Source: Lyophyllum atratum
Taxonomy: Eukaryota > Basidiomycota > Agaricomycetes > Agaricales > Lyophyllaceae
DNA: 53,513 nucleotides
Assembly (NCBI GenBank): GCA_014905825.1
Contig: JACGCN010000108.1
Span: 1 to 53,513 of the forward strand
Direction of reading: 5' to 3'
Both the position numbers and the translations under genes were made by a program. Each line of letters opens with the position of its first letter. Position 1 is the first letter of the stretch. The notes under the pieces were generated by a model. The model made no database searches. It was not told the origin of the DNA and saw nothing but the letters and a program-made list of their open reading frames with translations. This document shows positions 1 through 10,972 of the stretch, in pieces.

Positions 1-1780
1 TGCAGCATCCGTCGCATTTGCCAAAACACCGAGAAAAACTTTCTCCATGTTCTTGTGCTCGGTACCCGTCCATTGTGAAGTGAGTGATATTCCCTTCTTG
101 AAATGGCGCAGATTAGGGTGCTGGGTCATGGCACGAAAGCGCCGATCTACCTCCTCTGCGCCGCCAGGAACCGCCGCTGAAGCCCAACTGACGATATGAT
201 CCTTGAAGACACCCTTGTGTAGTTGGTGCAAGATATCCGGAGTAATGCATGCGAATATGTTACAGTATGGTAAGTCTTTCCAGAAGGGATTGATAGGGCG
301 GAGTGATTGACGAATGAATTCGGCAGGGTGCTCGCCACGCGCCTTTTCGGCGAGGATGCGAACAGTTTTCTCGGGATCCCGCAAAACCGAGTGAATAGGA
401 TCTCCACGCTTCTTGGGCTTCACCGTGCATTTCGGGCACGAGTTCTCTTGACATCCGACGACAAGACATTGTTCTGGATAATCTGCCACGTACGCGGCAA
501 CAATCGGGTATGTTATCCGCACGAATCCGTCTGCGCAATTCATCCTAACGCCGTTTTTCCCAGCATCAATCAGCGGCTTCAGGATGACTCGCATGCACTC
601 GTGGAAAAGCTGGTACCCTTCCAAGGATCGACGGTTCTTCGAGAAGCATTCGAGTTTGGTCACTGGTACATATCCTACGAGCACCATGGCATGCGCGGAG
701 GGCTGGCGACGTATCTCATGGGCTGTTGTTCCAATACCCAGATAGACCGGGTAAGCTTGTTTATCCCCACTGAACGAGGTCAGGCTCGTTTTATCTGATG
801 AAAGAATGACAGGGACCAGAGTAGCCCCAAGCGGCAACTTTTCCTGCTCGACATCAGAATCTGATGTGCGAACACCTTAAAGACCACGTACCTGCGTCTC
901 TGGCCACCAATCCCCCGTGTTCATCTCCCCATACTCCCGGTTCGTGCAGTCCTGATTGCGGAAGACCCGTTGTGACGTGTAAGCATTCCTTGCACCTATA
1001 AGAGGATTTTCCAATAACTCTTGTATGCATTCAACAGGATTTCGATGCCAGAGCTCAACCTCTTCGGTACGCAAATTCCCTCCGACATCTTTTTCATCCC
1101 CCGTGATCTGAAGCGCCGTACACATCCATTCAGGACTGCGAGGAAGTGCGTCAATGCGCTGAAGCAAGCTGCGGGCATTGTGAAAGGCCGGATTGGCATC
1201 CTCTCGAATCTGCAAAGCATTGTAAGTAATTTTCTGCAACTAGTACTCTCGGACTCACAGATTTTAACTTCAAAAACGAGTCGATTTTACGTTGACTGAC
1301 ACCCGATGTCATCAACCACTCGGCTACCTCCCACTCTTTCTGGCTTTCGAATGGGTACCATGGTGCGTGACCCCGAGTTTCTTGCTTTTGCCGATATGTA
1401 CTGAATGTATTCTCGCAGTGGCCGTATGTCGCGCCTGCCGAACCGGGATAGTCTTCGACCCAACGGTCATCAGGGTTGACGACATTATCCAAGTCCTCGA
1501 TCGCATCCTCGACTGTTGCTCCACGCCGCGGCTGCATTTCGACCGCCTCTGGGTGATGCTGGAAGTCATGTGGTGGTCCGTCGTCGTGTACAGGAAATGG
1601 GTGCTCATCGATGTTCAGAGGTACGTCAGCTTGTCCGCCACCGGCTTGATCAGTGGTGTCGTTCGCTGATCCGCTATACTTGCGCAGGAACTTTGTGCGG
1701 CAGGTTGCAGTTTGGAAGATGTGCGAGTTGACACCCTGTGCTGTCCGCACCATTATTTCGCAGAATTCGCACTGGGGCAT
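1..1780 (-). CDS. Plavaka-type (CACTA/EnSpm-like) transposase, N-terminal part, runs off left edge
   Basis: Three exons on the minus strand, 1780-1259, 1209-892 and 843-1, join in phase (GTGAGT and GTACGT donors, GCAG acceptors) and stay open to the window edge, giving 561 residues. I start at the Met just before a Cys-x2-Cys...His...Cys finger (PQCEFCE...), as in Plavaka proteins; an in-frame Met lies upstream at 1819. Landmarks typical of the basidiomycete Plavaka family follow: WYPFESQKEWEVAEWL, IDSFLKL, GDEKD, RTEEVELWHRNPVECIQEL, TGDWWPETQ, VILSSDKT, FSGDKQAYPVYL, PSAHAMVLVGY and DILHQLHKGVFKDH. The family is a DDE cut-and-paste transposase acting on its element ends in the nucleus. No frameshift or stop is seen in this part. 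The C-terminal part and the element ends are outside the window, so activity cannot be judged. Family call strong, start moderately sure. Confidence 0.87.
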
Positions 1781-1922
1781 GAGGATATACCGAGCGGGAT
1801 GTAATTGGTACGTGCACATTCACTAAGTCTCAAATTTCAAGTCAGGTGATACTATCAACTCCGAAATTTTCCAGTTTCTCTTCGCAACGCCCACCTGCCT
1901 GCTTTCTCCTCTAAGCTCTGCA

Positions 1923-3407
1923 ATGGCTTGCAATCACGTCGTCCCTTCCGATGATGAAACTCCCGAGGAGGAAGAAGACATGGACCAGCCACGTGCACCC
2001 GCACCCCGAAAAAGGCAGAAAAAAGCGTCAGAAAAAGTCAAGCACGCCGGTAAGTTGTCTTCCACTTCTCCTTCCACTTCTGCACCTCATAACTACCTGG
2101 CTTTAGATAAGGAGAATCTCGAGAAGGCACAGCAACAGCTGTTGAACATGCAGAAGAAGGTAGCGAGGATGAAGAAGGCGAAAGGTGAGACTTGTTTTAT
2201 TCAACTTCGGACAAGACTAACTGCAGCAACAGCGAAGAAAGACAGTAACGAAGGCTCATCTGAGCCCGAAAAGTCAGGGCCGGAAAGCGAAGATGAGGAT
2301 GAGGAGGACATGGTGTTCTCAAGCTCGGTGCGTCGCTCATGCTTAAACCAGTCCAGCGCATCTTATGCTTTAATAGATCAAGCCGCTGGAACCCATCATG
2401 ATACCTCAACCGAAGACGCCCACTATCCGCCGCATCAACCTCAAGGACAGGATCTCCACTGCAAGCAAACTTCCACGTCGTGCATTTGTGAATTTGCCCG
2501 CTACGTCATCCCCGATTGGCGGCTCCCACCCTCACAACAATGTGGATATCTCGAATCCGGCTGATAGCGATGGCGTCGAGGATAACCCAGCCAACGATGA
2601 CGAGGGCGGCAACTCGCAGACATCGACCCCGTCGTCGAGCAATAAGCGGTCCCGCTCACCATCAAGGGCCACTTCTGCACCACCACCACCTCAAGCTAAG
2701 AAGTCGAAGGTGCCCCTCCGTGAGGTGACGCTTCGTCCAGGACTCAATCTCACCCAGGCCCCGACCCTCGCTGATTTTAACGATCCGAAAGTGCAGGCCC
2801 TGCTTCTTCGAGCCATCCGTGATTACGAGATACTTGTCTGCACCCGAGGTGCATTTCCTCCTCTCTCTCTTCGTGTCCAGTGGGCAGAGGCTTGCTTTTC
2901 CAATGCTCAGAAGGATGCAGAGGGGGACAATGACTCGCTGGGCAACATCGAGTCATCAAGATTTGAATTTACCGATCGCATGCTGCGTCTGGTACGTAAA
3001 CTCTCATAATCAATCGGTCACTGCTAACTTGCACTACACAGATCAAGAAACGCGGATCGCGTATCCGTAGCGACCTCCTTGAGCCAACACGAGCACTCGT
3101 TATGAGCTGCTATGGGTTTCGTGATCCTGTCAAGCGTTGCGACATAAAGAAGAACGCAAATCGAGCAACATCTCTGCTCACGGGGCATGCTTTCCATTAT
3201 AAGGTATGTTGATGTATTTTTAGTATGGCTGCTCAATACTCACATGTCAATCAGGTCCCGAAGACACAGACTGGCTACGGCGGCAACGAGATCATAGGCA
3301 ATCTCGTCATACAATTATGGTTCAAGAATAAAGTGTCGGCCGGCATCGTCTTCAAGAGCTACTTCGATCCCATCTCCATCGAAACATTGGCTCTTATTTT
3401 CACGCTC
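1923..3407 (+). pseudogene. DUF6532-domain protein, 3' end lost to repeats
   Basis: Six exons can be joined: from ATG 1923 (MACNHVVPSDDE), through an acidic/basic low-complexity N-terminus and a short coiled segment, a Ser/Pro-rich linker, then a domain with the conserved order of DUF6532: RDYEILVCT...AFP, an Ile-Lys-x2-Gly-Ser-x-Ile-Arg stretch, CYGF, TGHAFHYK, GYGGNEIIG, WFKNK, GIVFKSYFDPI and LALIFTL. DUF6532 is a fungal family of unknown function, greatly expanded in mushroom-forming fungi. The last recognisable exon ends at 3407 on a GTACGT donor, but no further DUF6532 sequence follows; AT-rich DNA, an 18-bp palindrome (3438-3455) and satellites take over. The rest of the domain and a stop codon are missing, so I call it a truncated gene. 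It is divergent from the transposase, with 142 bp between the two starts. Family call moderately strong, exon borders good. Confidence 0.7.
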
Positions 3408-3838
3408 GTACGTCATACTTTACATTATACCGTCCTGTATAAGAGTACTCTTATATACAAATATCAAAATTTTGGGGATGTTAGGGGTCCAAAAGAGAGG
3501 TTATATATGTACCAATGAACCTTTAAAAAAGCTAAGAAATCGGCGTTCTGGTTGTGGAGAAAAAGGAGGGTAAAGTTGCGTGCTCCTGGAAGTATATGAG
3601 TCACGTGACATGACCCGCGAGGCGTGAGGTGCGAAACCAGATAACCCTAAGGTATACTAGGTATACTATAAGGGGAGGTGCGAGACCCAGAGCAGGTGCG
3701 AGATCAGGTGCGACAGTATAAACCAGGTGCGAGACCAGGTGCGAGATCAGGTGCGACGGGGACCAGGTGCGAGAGGAGGTGCGACAGTATAAACCAGGTG
3801 CGAGACCTGGTGTGAGAGGAGGTGCGACGGATAAACCA
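3408..3838. repeat. Breakpoint sequence and AGGTGCGAG minisatellite
   Basis: After the broken DUF6532 exon comes an 18-bp perfect palindrome (3438-3455, TATAAGAGTACTCTTATA), AT-rich sequence, a doubled AGGTATACT near 3651-3668, and then a minisatellite (about 3675-3838) built on CAGGTGCGAGAC / AGGAGGTGCGACAG variants. No gene is seen. Confidence 0.7.
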
Positions 3839-4860
3839 GGGTTATCTAGAGACTTTTTTTTTGGACTAGGGTACAAATTAGGGTTGAAAAATTTTCGGAT
3901 TGGGGTACAGGGTTGGGCAGGGATGTGGACTGGGGTACAGGGTTGGGCAGGGATGGGGACTGGGGTTCGACTTGGGGTACAGGGTTGGGCAGGGATGTGG
4001 ACTGGGGTTCGACTTGGGGTACAGGGTGGGGCTGTGATACGGACTGGGGTATGACTTGGGGTGTAGGAGGGGTACGCCTTGGGATTTGCTGAGGGTTGGG
4101 CTGGGATTTGCACTTGGGTGTGTTGAGGGTTGGGCTGGGATATGTACTGGGGTGTGCGGAGGGTTGGGCTGGAATGCGTATTGGGGCGGGACCTGGGGTG
4201 GAGTGTTGAGATGGGCTGGGATATGACTTGGGTGTGGGATGCAGGGTACGCCTTGCGGTGTCCGGAGGGTTGGGCTGTAATATGCACTGGGGTGTGTTGA
4301 GGGTTGGGCTGGGATACGTACTGGGGTGTGCAGAGGGTTGGGCTGGGATACACACTGGGGTACGACGGATGGGGGTTGGACTTGGGGTACAGGTTTGGGC
4401 TGCGATATGGGCTGGGGTATGACTTGGGGTGCAGGGCTGGGATACGGCGGATGTGGACTTGGGCAACAGGGTTGGGCTGCGATATGCCTGCACTGGATTA
4501 CAAGTTGGGGCGGGACGTAGCCTGCATAGATACATGTACGCTCCTCTTCGAGGAGGAGCTGTGAATGTGATTACACACAAGAAACCAAAAAAACCGACCT
4601 GTATACCGTGTGAAGACACACCCGGAATCGAACCAGGGACCACCCTCTTAATCCTTACAACGTCATAATAGCATCAGGCACACAAAAAACCAAAAAAGGG
4701 TTTTGTATATCATGCGATAACACACACCCGGAATCGAACCGGGGACCACCCGCTTAGCCTGCATTAAGCGGGCGTGTAACCAACTATACCATGTGCACTT
4801 GTCAAAGTGCCGCAATGCGATTTACACATACAGTGCAGGTTTGGGTTGGGACTTGGCCCA
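3839..4860. mobile_element. G-rich satellite element, copy 1 (with tRNA-like segments)
   Basis: Begins GGGTTATCTAGAGAC followed by a T9 run, then about 650 bp built from GGGTTGGGCTGGGATA / ACTGGGGTACGACTTGGG variants, then a CTCCTC-TTCG-GAGGAG hairpin (4541-4560) and two minus-strand tRNA-like segments. It ends GACTTGGCCCA. Two more copies, 26476-27467 and 27468-28144, share this start; copy 2 also shares the end and copy 3 is cut short. Copy 1 has one extra 30-bp subunit. Read on the minus strand the order is tRNA-like head, tRNA-like head, C-rich body, A-run tail, which resembles a tRNA-derived SINE-like layout, though the body is a minisatellite. Open frames of about 250 residues through it are by-products of the repeat. 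Confidence 0.75.
4720..4798 (-). tRNA. tRNA-like sequence (probably tRNA-derived, intron-like insert in anticodon arm)
   Basis: The minus strand holds an A box (TGGTATAGTTGG) and a B box (GGTTCGATTCC) at tRNA spacing. The T arm CCCGG/CCGGG is perfect; the 7-bp acceptor GTGCACA/TGTGTGT needs three G-U pairs. The anticodon arm CCCGC/GCGGG encloses 14 nt rather than 7, so a short intron or degeneration must be assumed and I give no anticodon. A more decayed tRNA-like copy with its own B box lies at about 4605-4680. It is part of a repeated element, so a pol III-type element head is as likely as a working tRNA. Confidence 0.45.
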
Positions 4861-4885
4861 TATTGATAGATGTATGCTCCTCCTC

Positions 4886-5012
4886 GAGGAGGAGTTGTGG
4901 AATGTGTTGGCTGAACGCACCCATGCACCCATGTACATTCCTCCTCAGGGAGGAGTGTGCATGGGTGCATGGGTGTGTAAAGGCATCACACATTCCACAA
5001 CTCTTCCTCCTC
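4886..5012. repeat. Nested imperfect palindrome, ~127 bp
   Basis: Outer arms (GAGGAGTTGTGGAATGTG at 4889-4906 against its complement around 4988-5005) enclose inner arms (ACCCATGCACCCATGTACA against TGTGCATGGGTGCATGGGT) around a CTCCTC-AGG-GAGGAG-type centre near 4946. The whole can fold into a branched hairpin. It sits directly after the G-rich element. Confidence 0.75.
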
Positions 5013-5600
5013 GTCGACGAAGAGCGATGGAGGATCCACTTAGACTATCCGAATACGTCCTCGACGAACGGTGGATGCGCATGCGAAATCGGTAAGTATA
5101 ATATAATTACACGAACTCTTCGACGAAGGCGGGCACTGCACCCAGACTGTAGGTATATGGTATCTAGATTCCCGTCCCATACGTCGTCGCCCACCAATAA
5201 GACGCGTCGACGGAGAGTGACGGATGATCCACTTAGACTATCCGGATACGTCCTCGACGAACGGTGGGTGTGCATGCGAAATCTGTAAGTATAATATAAT
5301 TACACCAACAGTGCCCCGTCTTCGTCTTCGACGAAGGCGGGCAGTGCACCCAGACTGTAGGTATATGGTATCTACATCCCCGTCCCATACGTCCTCGCGG
5401 ACAAATAAGGCGCGTCGACGAAGAGCGACGGATAATCCACTTGGACTATCCGGATACCTCGACGAACGCTGGGTATGCATGCGAAATTACAAGAACAGTG
5501 CCCCGTCTTCGTCTTCAACGAGGCGGGCACTGCACCCAGACCCTAGGTATATGGTATCTAGATTCCCGTCCCATACGTCGTCGCCCACCAATAAGATGCA
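5012..5600. repeat. Tandem repeat of ~200-bp palindrome-containing unit, three copies
   Basis: Copies start at about 5012, 5205 and 5413 with CGTCGACGAAGAGCGACGGA. Each contains TCCACTTAGACTATCCGGATA, a CGTCCTCGACGAACGG half-palindrome, TGCATGCGAAAT and GGGCACTGCACCCAGACTGT. A rearranged copy, partly inverted, lies at about 6320-6545 (GCAGTCTGGGTGCAGTGCCC). The CG-rich CGTC-GACG core recurs in other satellites of the window. Confidence 0.8.
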
Positions 5601-8207
5601 TGCATACACCTGCTGATTCTTGAGATCCCCGCTCCAACCAGCCATGACGCGTCGTGGTGCCGATCCGAGGCTGTGTCCAGAACAGCCAGCGTTGAAGAAT
5701 TTGAGGGCGTGTGTCCGATCGCGGGATTCGGTGCGGGGACGAGGGCGGGGTGCAGGTCGGGTTGGTTGTGGTATCCGTGAGTTGGCCGTGGTGGTTTCGT
5801 CCCTCAAGACAGGCGCGAGCACCCGTCGTCTTGCCCCACCAACTTGAAAATGGCCAAGGGCAGGGACCAACAGGTTTCGATCGCCGTCTCGCATCCCGAT
5901 TAGAGGGGAGGAGGGTAAAATGTAGCATGGTTAATAAATGGCGGGTGAGCACGCCTAGCAGACGCACCTTGACGGCTCCCCCCACCAGGGGTCTGCCGCC
6001 CCTCTCCCCGTCGTCTCTCATCCCAATTAGAGAGGAGGAGGGTTGTTGTCTCGTTCCCTGAGTCCTATCTATCAAAAATGTATCTGTGAATGCCAGTGAG
6101 ATCCATTAGTACGAGTGAGAATACATGGAACCCAAAGAAATACTAAGTAAGACTTACCTTGAGAAATCCTGGTCACGGCGGGAACAGTCAATGAGAAGTC
6201 AATGAGAAAGGGGTGGTGGTAGGAAGGAAGAGACAAAAGGACCCCGCCGATAGGGTCCTGGGCTGGAGTCTCCCTCGGCGGGTTGCCCAGGTGGGCGGAG
6301 GTGGTAGGAGGCAGAGAGAGGAGACGTCATGGACGACGTCGGCGAAGAGCGACGGATGATCCACGTAGATTAACCGTATTCGTCGTCGACGAACGGTGGG
6401 AGTGCATGCATGCGTCGCTCGTCGTAGACGAGGACGTTGTGCTGCGCGCATGCCCTAAGGTATGGGACGCGGATATATTACCATATATCTGCAGTCTGGG
6501 TGCAGTGCCCGCCGGTCGTCAAAGACGAAGACTGGGGTCCGTGGGCCGTTAAACAGCAGATCCAAGTTCTAATAGCACGAGCCAGGAGAAGATATAAGTG
6601 ATAAGTATCAAAGCGAGAATAGCACATACTGTAATGCGCGTAGTATGCAATGGAACCCTGTTGCGACGGAACGGCGCCTTAAGGTGTATATTCGATGCTT
6701 GGACCCTTTGCGTTGGGGTGAACGAAGTGTTTGCCTTCCTACCTATTTGCTTGGATTTAGATATTTAATTTTAAGTTTCATATGTTCGTTTCAGACGCAC
6801 TCACAATCTCCATAGCACGCGCTGAATTTATGCCGTCCGAAATACGCATACATATTACAATCCGTTGCTTCCGATACACCTTGGCCCTAAGAAACTGACA
6901 CAGGCGGTGATTAGGCCGGAGTCAAAGACATGAAATGAAAGGAAACACTTACCTCCGCCTACGAACAATCCCGCATCCCCACAATAATCCGCTGACCCCT
7001 CTCGTATCCGGCCTTCGTTCGCTTTCGTCTGTATGACACGCACGCGCCATCTGCAACCCAGACTGACTAGAGGGCTCTCAAGAATTGTAGCGGTAGAAAA
7101 AATGGGACTTACTTTGGGTAATTTGAATACACCCATGGCCCTTAGCTCGGCCCTATGCGCGCGCGCCCCCGCCTTCCTCCAGCGATACCCAATGAAAACT
7201 GCAGGTACCCGCTTTGACCCCAGTCTGATTTGCACTGGCATTCCGCGCTGCAAGAACCGTGAGGTTGAGTAGTATGAGGGACGACGGCTTACTGATAGGC
7301 GGCGTTCGATTGGGACTTGAATTAGCGGGAAACCTTCGCGATCCGCAAGTCTCGGCTTTGGGATGAGCGGCATGTGTGAAAGCGTGAGTGAGGAAAGCGT
7401 GAGTGAGGATGTCAAGCGTGAGTGAGGATGTCGACGCTGGTGAGTGAGGATGTCGGTGCTGGTGAGTGAGGATGTCGGTGCTGGTGAGTGAGGATGTCGG
7501 CGCTGGTACTGCTGAAGATGGAACGAAAATGGGAATACTGGAAATGGAAGAATGAAATCGGTAAGCGTCACTGACTCTGAGCTGTGCAAGCGGAAAGTGA
7601 GATGAAGCCGCTGGAACGGTCGAATATTGAAAGAATTCCGGCGTAGTGACTCGCTGTAAGTGTTATGAGCCTTGAAACGGAAGACGGCGCGTAACGACTT
7701 GAATTGCGGGATTCCGTGCGGGGACGAGGGCGGGGTGCAGGTCCGGTTGGTCGTGGTATCCGTGGGTTGGTGTAGTGGTTTCGTCCCTCACGACAGGCGG
7801 AAGAATGTCGGGTAGGGCAGATGCATATACAGTAAATCCTCATGACCCCCGGGCGCAGAACCGTGAGTCGTCGTAGACAAAGAAAATGGACGTCATAAAT
7901 GTATTCTATGAATGGATCGAGGTTAGAAGATGCCCAGAGAGAAGGAGAACGAGGCAGTACTCACGGAGAAGTGACCCCAGTAGCGCGCCAGAGTTAAATC
8001 ATGATGAACGCGTGTCTACCTGCGCTACTTGCTAGCAGGGAGGCGTAGGTGATGGGTAGAGGGAAGTAGCATACATAAGGAACCCTCATCAAGGAGTAAT
8101 GCTCACCTCCTCGTCGACGAGGAACGCAGAGATCATACATCATAGGGTCATAGATACTGCCATTGGGCTCTTCAAACTGTAAGTACATTCGGGCGATAAT
8201 TTACGGG
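5601..8207. other. Repeat-rich intergenic stretch, no gene supported
   Basis: About 2.6 kb without a convincing coding region. It holds a ~94-bp segment at 5721-5814 repeated with changes at 7706-7799 (GGGGACGAGGGCGGGGTGCA), a short doubled motif at 5886-5918 and 6013-6045 (ATTAGAG, AGGAGGAGGGT), a rearranged copy of the 200-bp repeat near 6320-6545, a minisatellite at 7378-7508, and a CTCCTCGTCGACGAGG palindrome near 8106. Open frames here have no recognisable content. Confidence 0.6.
7378..7508. repeat. ~22-bp minisatellite (GTGAGTGAGGATGTCGGTGCTG)
   Basis: About six degenerate units of GTGAGTGAGGATGTCGGTG, the later ones with CTG at the end, run head to tail. The first copies are shorter (AAGCGTGAGTGAGGA). 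Confidence 0.8.
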
Positions 8208-10972
8208 TCATGCGTCGCTACCATCCTCTACGATAAATTCAGGCATCGCCCCTGTCTTCAACAAGATACGGGGAGCGGGCTTAGCTCCAACCCTGGTGGC
8301 GGCGGGAGGTTGGCGCGTAAACTTCGGGAGGAACCTCGTAGGCCAAATCTTGTCCTGCTGGGCATCAGGCATCCACTCCCAACGTCTGATCCGCTTCCAA
8401 ATTTCGTTCCGAGTAGTGTTGACGGTGGCGGAAGTGACCTCGTTGTTGTTGACGAACTTCAACCACTTTATGTAGTAGGGACATTTTGCGTACTGATTGT
8501 CCTCCCTGGTTTCGACGCCGCGCATCGGGAACAGCCACTTGAAGGCCCTACTCCAGTCGTCCGAGCTGCCGTGCCTGTAAGCGACACACCGCCACACATC
8601 CGAGAGTAGGAGGTTGCTGTAAATATCCTCCCGAGCAGCGCGTCTCTGCTGGGTATCAAGTTTGAGATAAGACGGGTTGCTGATACCCTTGGGGTTGGGT
8701 GACTTGACGGCGATGTCGACGAGGAACTGGCGGTACACGTCGGAGACGAATGCATCGAGGTCTGCGGGTTGGTCCTCCGGAGCAGGAGAGGAACGGTCCT
8801 CTACGTCAGAACCGTCGTCGAAGGAAGGAGGGGGGAGGGTGTGTCCTCCAGCGGTGAGGTTGAAAAGGTTCGGCTGGGGTGCGCCGGTGAAGTTGGCGTA
8901 GGCGACCATCTTGGACTTGCTGGTCGTTGAGCGAGCGCGCACGATCAACTCACGACCCACGATGCCGGAGATATTATACTTCCGGTCCACCTCCAGGGGC
9001 GTCATCTTGAACAGCGCTCGAAAAGCCACTCCCGACAGAACGGGTCCACCATACCGAAGGCGGGGCGTCTGTCCTAGCATCATATGTCGGAAGAAGACGC
9101 AACCGTAGGGGTTGTAGGCGACCCGATCCGGAGGACGGCGGTTTTCTTCTTCACCCTCCTCCTCCTCCTCCTCCTCCTCCTCCTCTGCTGCTGCCGGTCG
9201 ACGAGCTCCGTTGTATGCGATGGTGTCGTCGTCGACGTCCACCGCCTCTGTAACGGGTAGTATCGCGTTAAGGAGCATTCTCGATGCGGAGCGGTCGTCA
9301 GGGTGAGCATGCTGTCCGTTGACGAGCCATACGCACCCCGCGGTAAGGGTTAAGGCTTCAGGTTGGACACGATGAGGAGGGTGTCCCTCGGCCTGCAGAC
9401 CGAAGGTCTGGCTGACGGCCATGAGTCTGATGATACGAAAGCACCTGAAGACAGAATAATGTGAGAAACATGTAACGAATCAGGTGGAGAATGACTTACC
9501 ACCACTCCTGAGGTGTAAACGAACAGAGACACCTTCGAATTTCCGAATCATTGAACTCCACCAGCACCTCCGCCGCTTTTTGGTACGGTACGCGTACCTC
9601 CAGACGGGCGCTGGAGGGATTGGCGTGGATGGCTGCGTCATATATGGCATGGAGAGCCTCGATGTTCTTCGTAGGCTGGGTAGGGCCCATCGCTTCCGCC
9701 AGAGTGACGTGTTTCGCGTGGTGGCCGGCGTCCTTGTTGGCGACCACGGTTTTATCAGTCGTGTAGGCCTGGATGTAGGAGGCCTCGAAGTTCCCCTGCG
9801 CATGTAAGCCAGGGGTAATGCGGAAACCACTGACGGCAGTGAGGTGGCTGGCTGGATCCCGAACATATTTGGAGGAGCCCATGCGAGTGATTCGGGAGGC
9901 ATGCAGATCAGGAATCTGCAAGGCCTGCTGAACGAGTGTGTTGTGGGAGGCGGTGACCCACTGCAGACATTGGGCGTCGGGACTGCTCAGCTCGATAGCG
10001 ACGTCGACATACCAGTCGCCGCCTGCGGGGATCTCGCGAGCGAGATGTGCATCCTCGATCAAGGTGCTCAGGTAGAACTCGGCGGAAACTTCGTCGACGT
10101 GGTGCATGGTGGTGTGCTTTGTCCCACGGACGGTATGGAGGATGAAGAAGTTCTTGGCCCAGTCGTAACCATGACCCTCAATGAGCAGCAGTGCTTCTTC
10201 CACTTCAGCACGAATCTGGGTCGCGAGCTGGCGGACATACTCTCTGGGGATAAGTCTGGTGGCCCATTGAGGATAACCCCTGATTCTACTCGCTCGGAGG
10301 CACTCGGTTTCGAAGGTGGCAGGCCACTCCCGTGCGACGTCTGCACCGAGGAGTGTTTTAATGGCGGGGCGTAGACAGACATCGTACCAGAATGCGCGCT
10401 CCTCCTTGGTGAGGAGCCATGCAGTACGACCTACGCCGCGCTCAGGAGTCCAGAGATCGGGGAAGAAGATGTTGAGATGGTGTCGGTCGTCCCACTTCCC
10501 AAATTCGAAGTTGGGGATTTTGTGGTACTCGACCTGGTGATGCTCTACTGGGTGATTCCCCTCCTATCGGTCAAAGGATTAGGGGTCTATCATATATCTA
10601 TGGTACAGTAGAACTTACGCGTTGATACGCCACGGTGCGCTTGACGTGGATGGAGTCCTTGAGGGCGTAACTGGGGTGAGGAACGCAGAAGACGCTGATG
10701 GCTGAGTTCACGAGGATGTCAGGGGCGGCTCCCAGGAGAGAGTCGTAGTCGCGCCTGATCGTGATGGGCGTATCGTCCTCAACCATATTCTGCAGTGGGT
10801 CCATGAAGACCTGTTTTGGCCGACGCCCGTCTAGGTATTCGCCGGTAAGGCCGAACCGGATGAATTCGTCGTTGTACCCATTTTCGCTGTAGAGGTCGGT
10901 GGCGCGAGTAACGAACTGCGCGAGGGTATGAGACACAGTATCATGCTGAGGGTAGACGTTCATGACGGGCAA
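8208..10972 (-). CDS. Orphan protein of 884 aa, function unknown
   Basis: Three exons, 10972-10619, 10563-9500 and 9444-8208, join in phase across GTAAGT donors and GATAG/TTCAG acceptors to an 884-residue protein. I do not recognise a known domain. Visible features: an Asp-rich N-terminal third, a central WYDVCLRP...LLGADVAREWP region, a run of about 12 glutamates in the last exon (near 9130-9185, CTC repeats on the plus strand), and a C-terminal Pro/Ala tail. Start Met at 10972 is followed by a second Met three residues on; an upstream exon is possible. No signal peptide or membrane segment is apparent. It lies divergent from the SNF2 gene, separated by 2.5 kb of repeats. Intact reading frames through three exons and clean splice sites argue that it is a real gene. 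Confidence 0.72.

Noticed and set aside
3438..3455. 18-bp perfect palindrome as a transposon end
   Set aside because: No second copy or target-site duplication found nearby; kept only as a landmark of the breakpoint.
3601..4643. Long minus-strand frames rich in YPSPTL/CTPS repeats over the G-rich element (also at 26277-27250 and 27371-28254)
   Set aside because: Two overlapping frames are open at once, both only translate the minisatellite, and all copies carry tRNA-like segments; no start context or splice logic.
8163..8609. Plus-strand frame at the end of the 884-aa gene
   Set aside because: Antisense to the last exon of a better supported three-exon gene.
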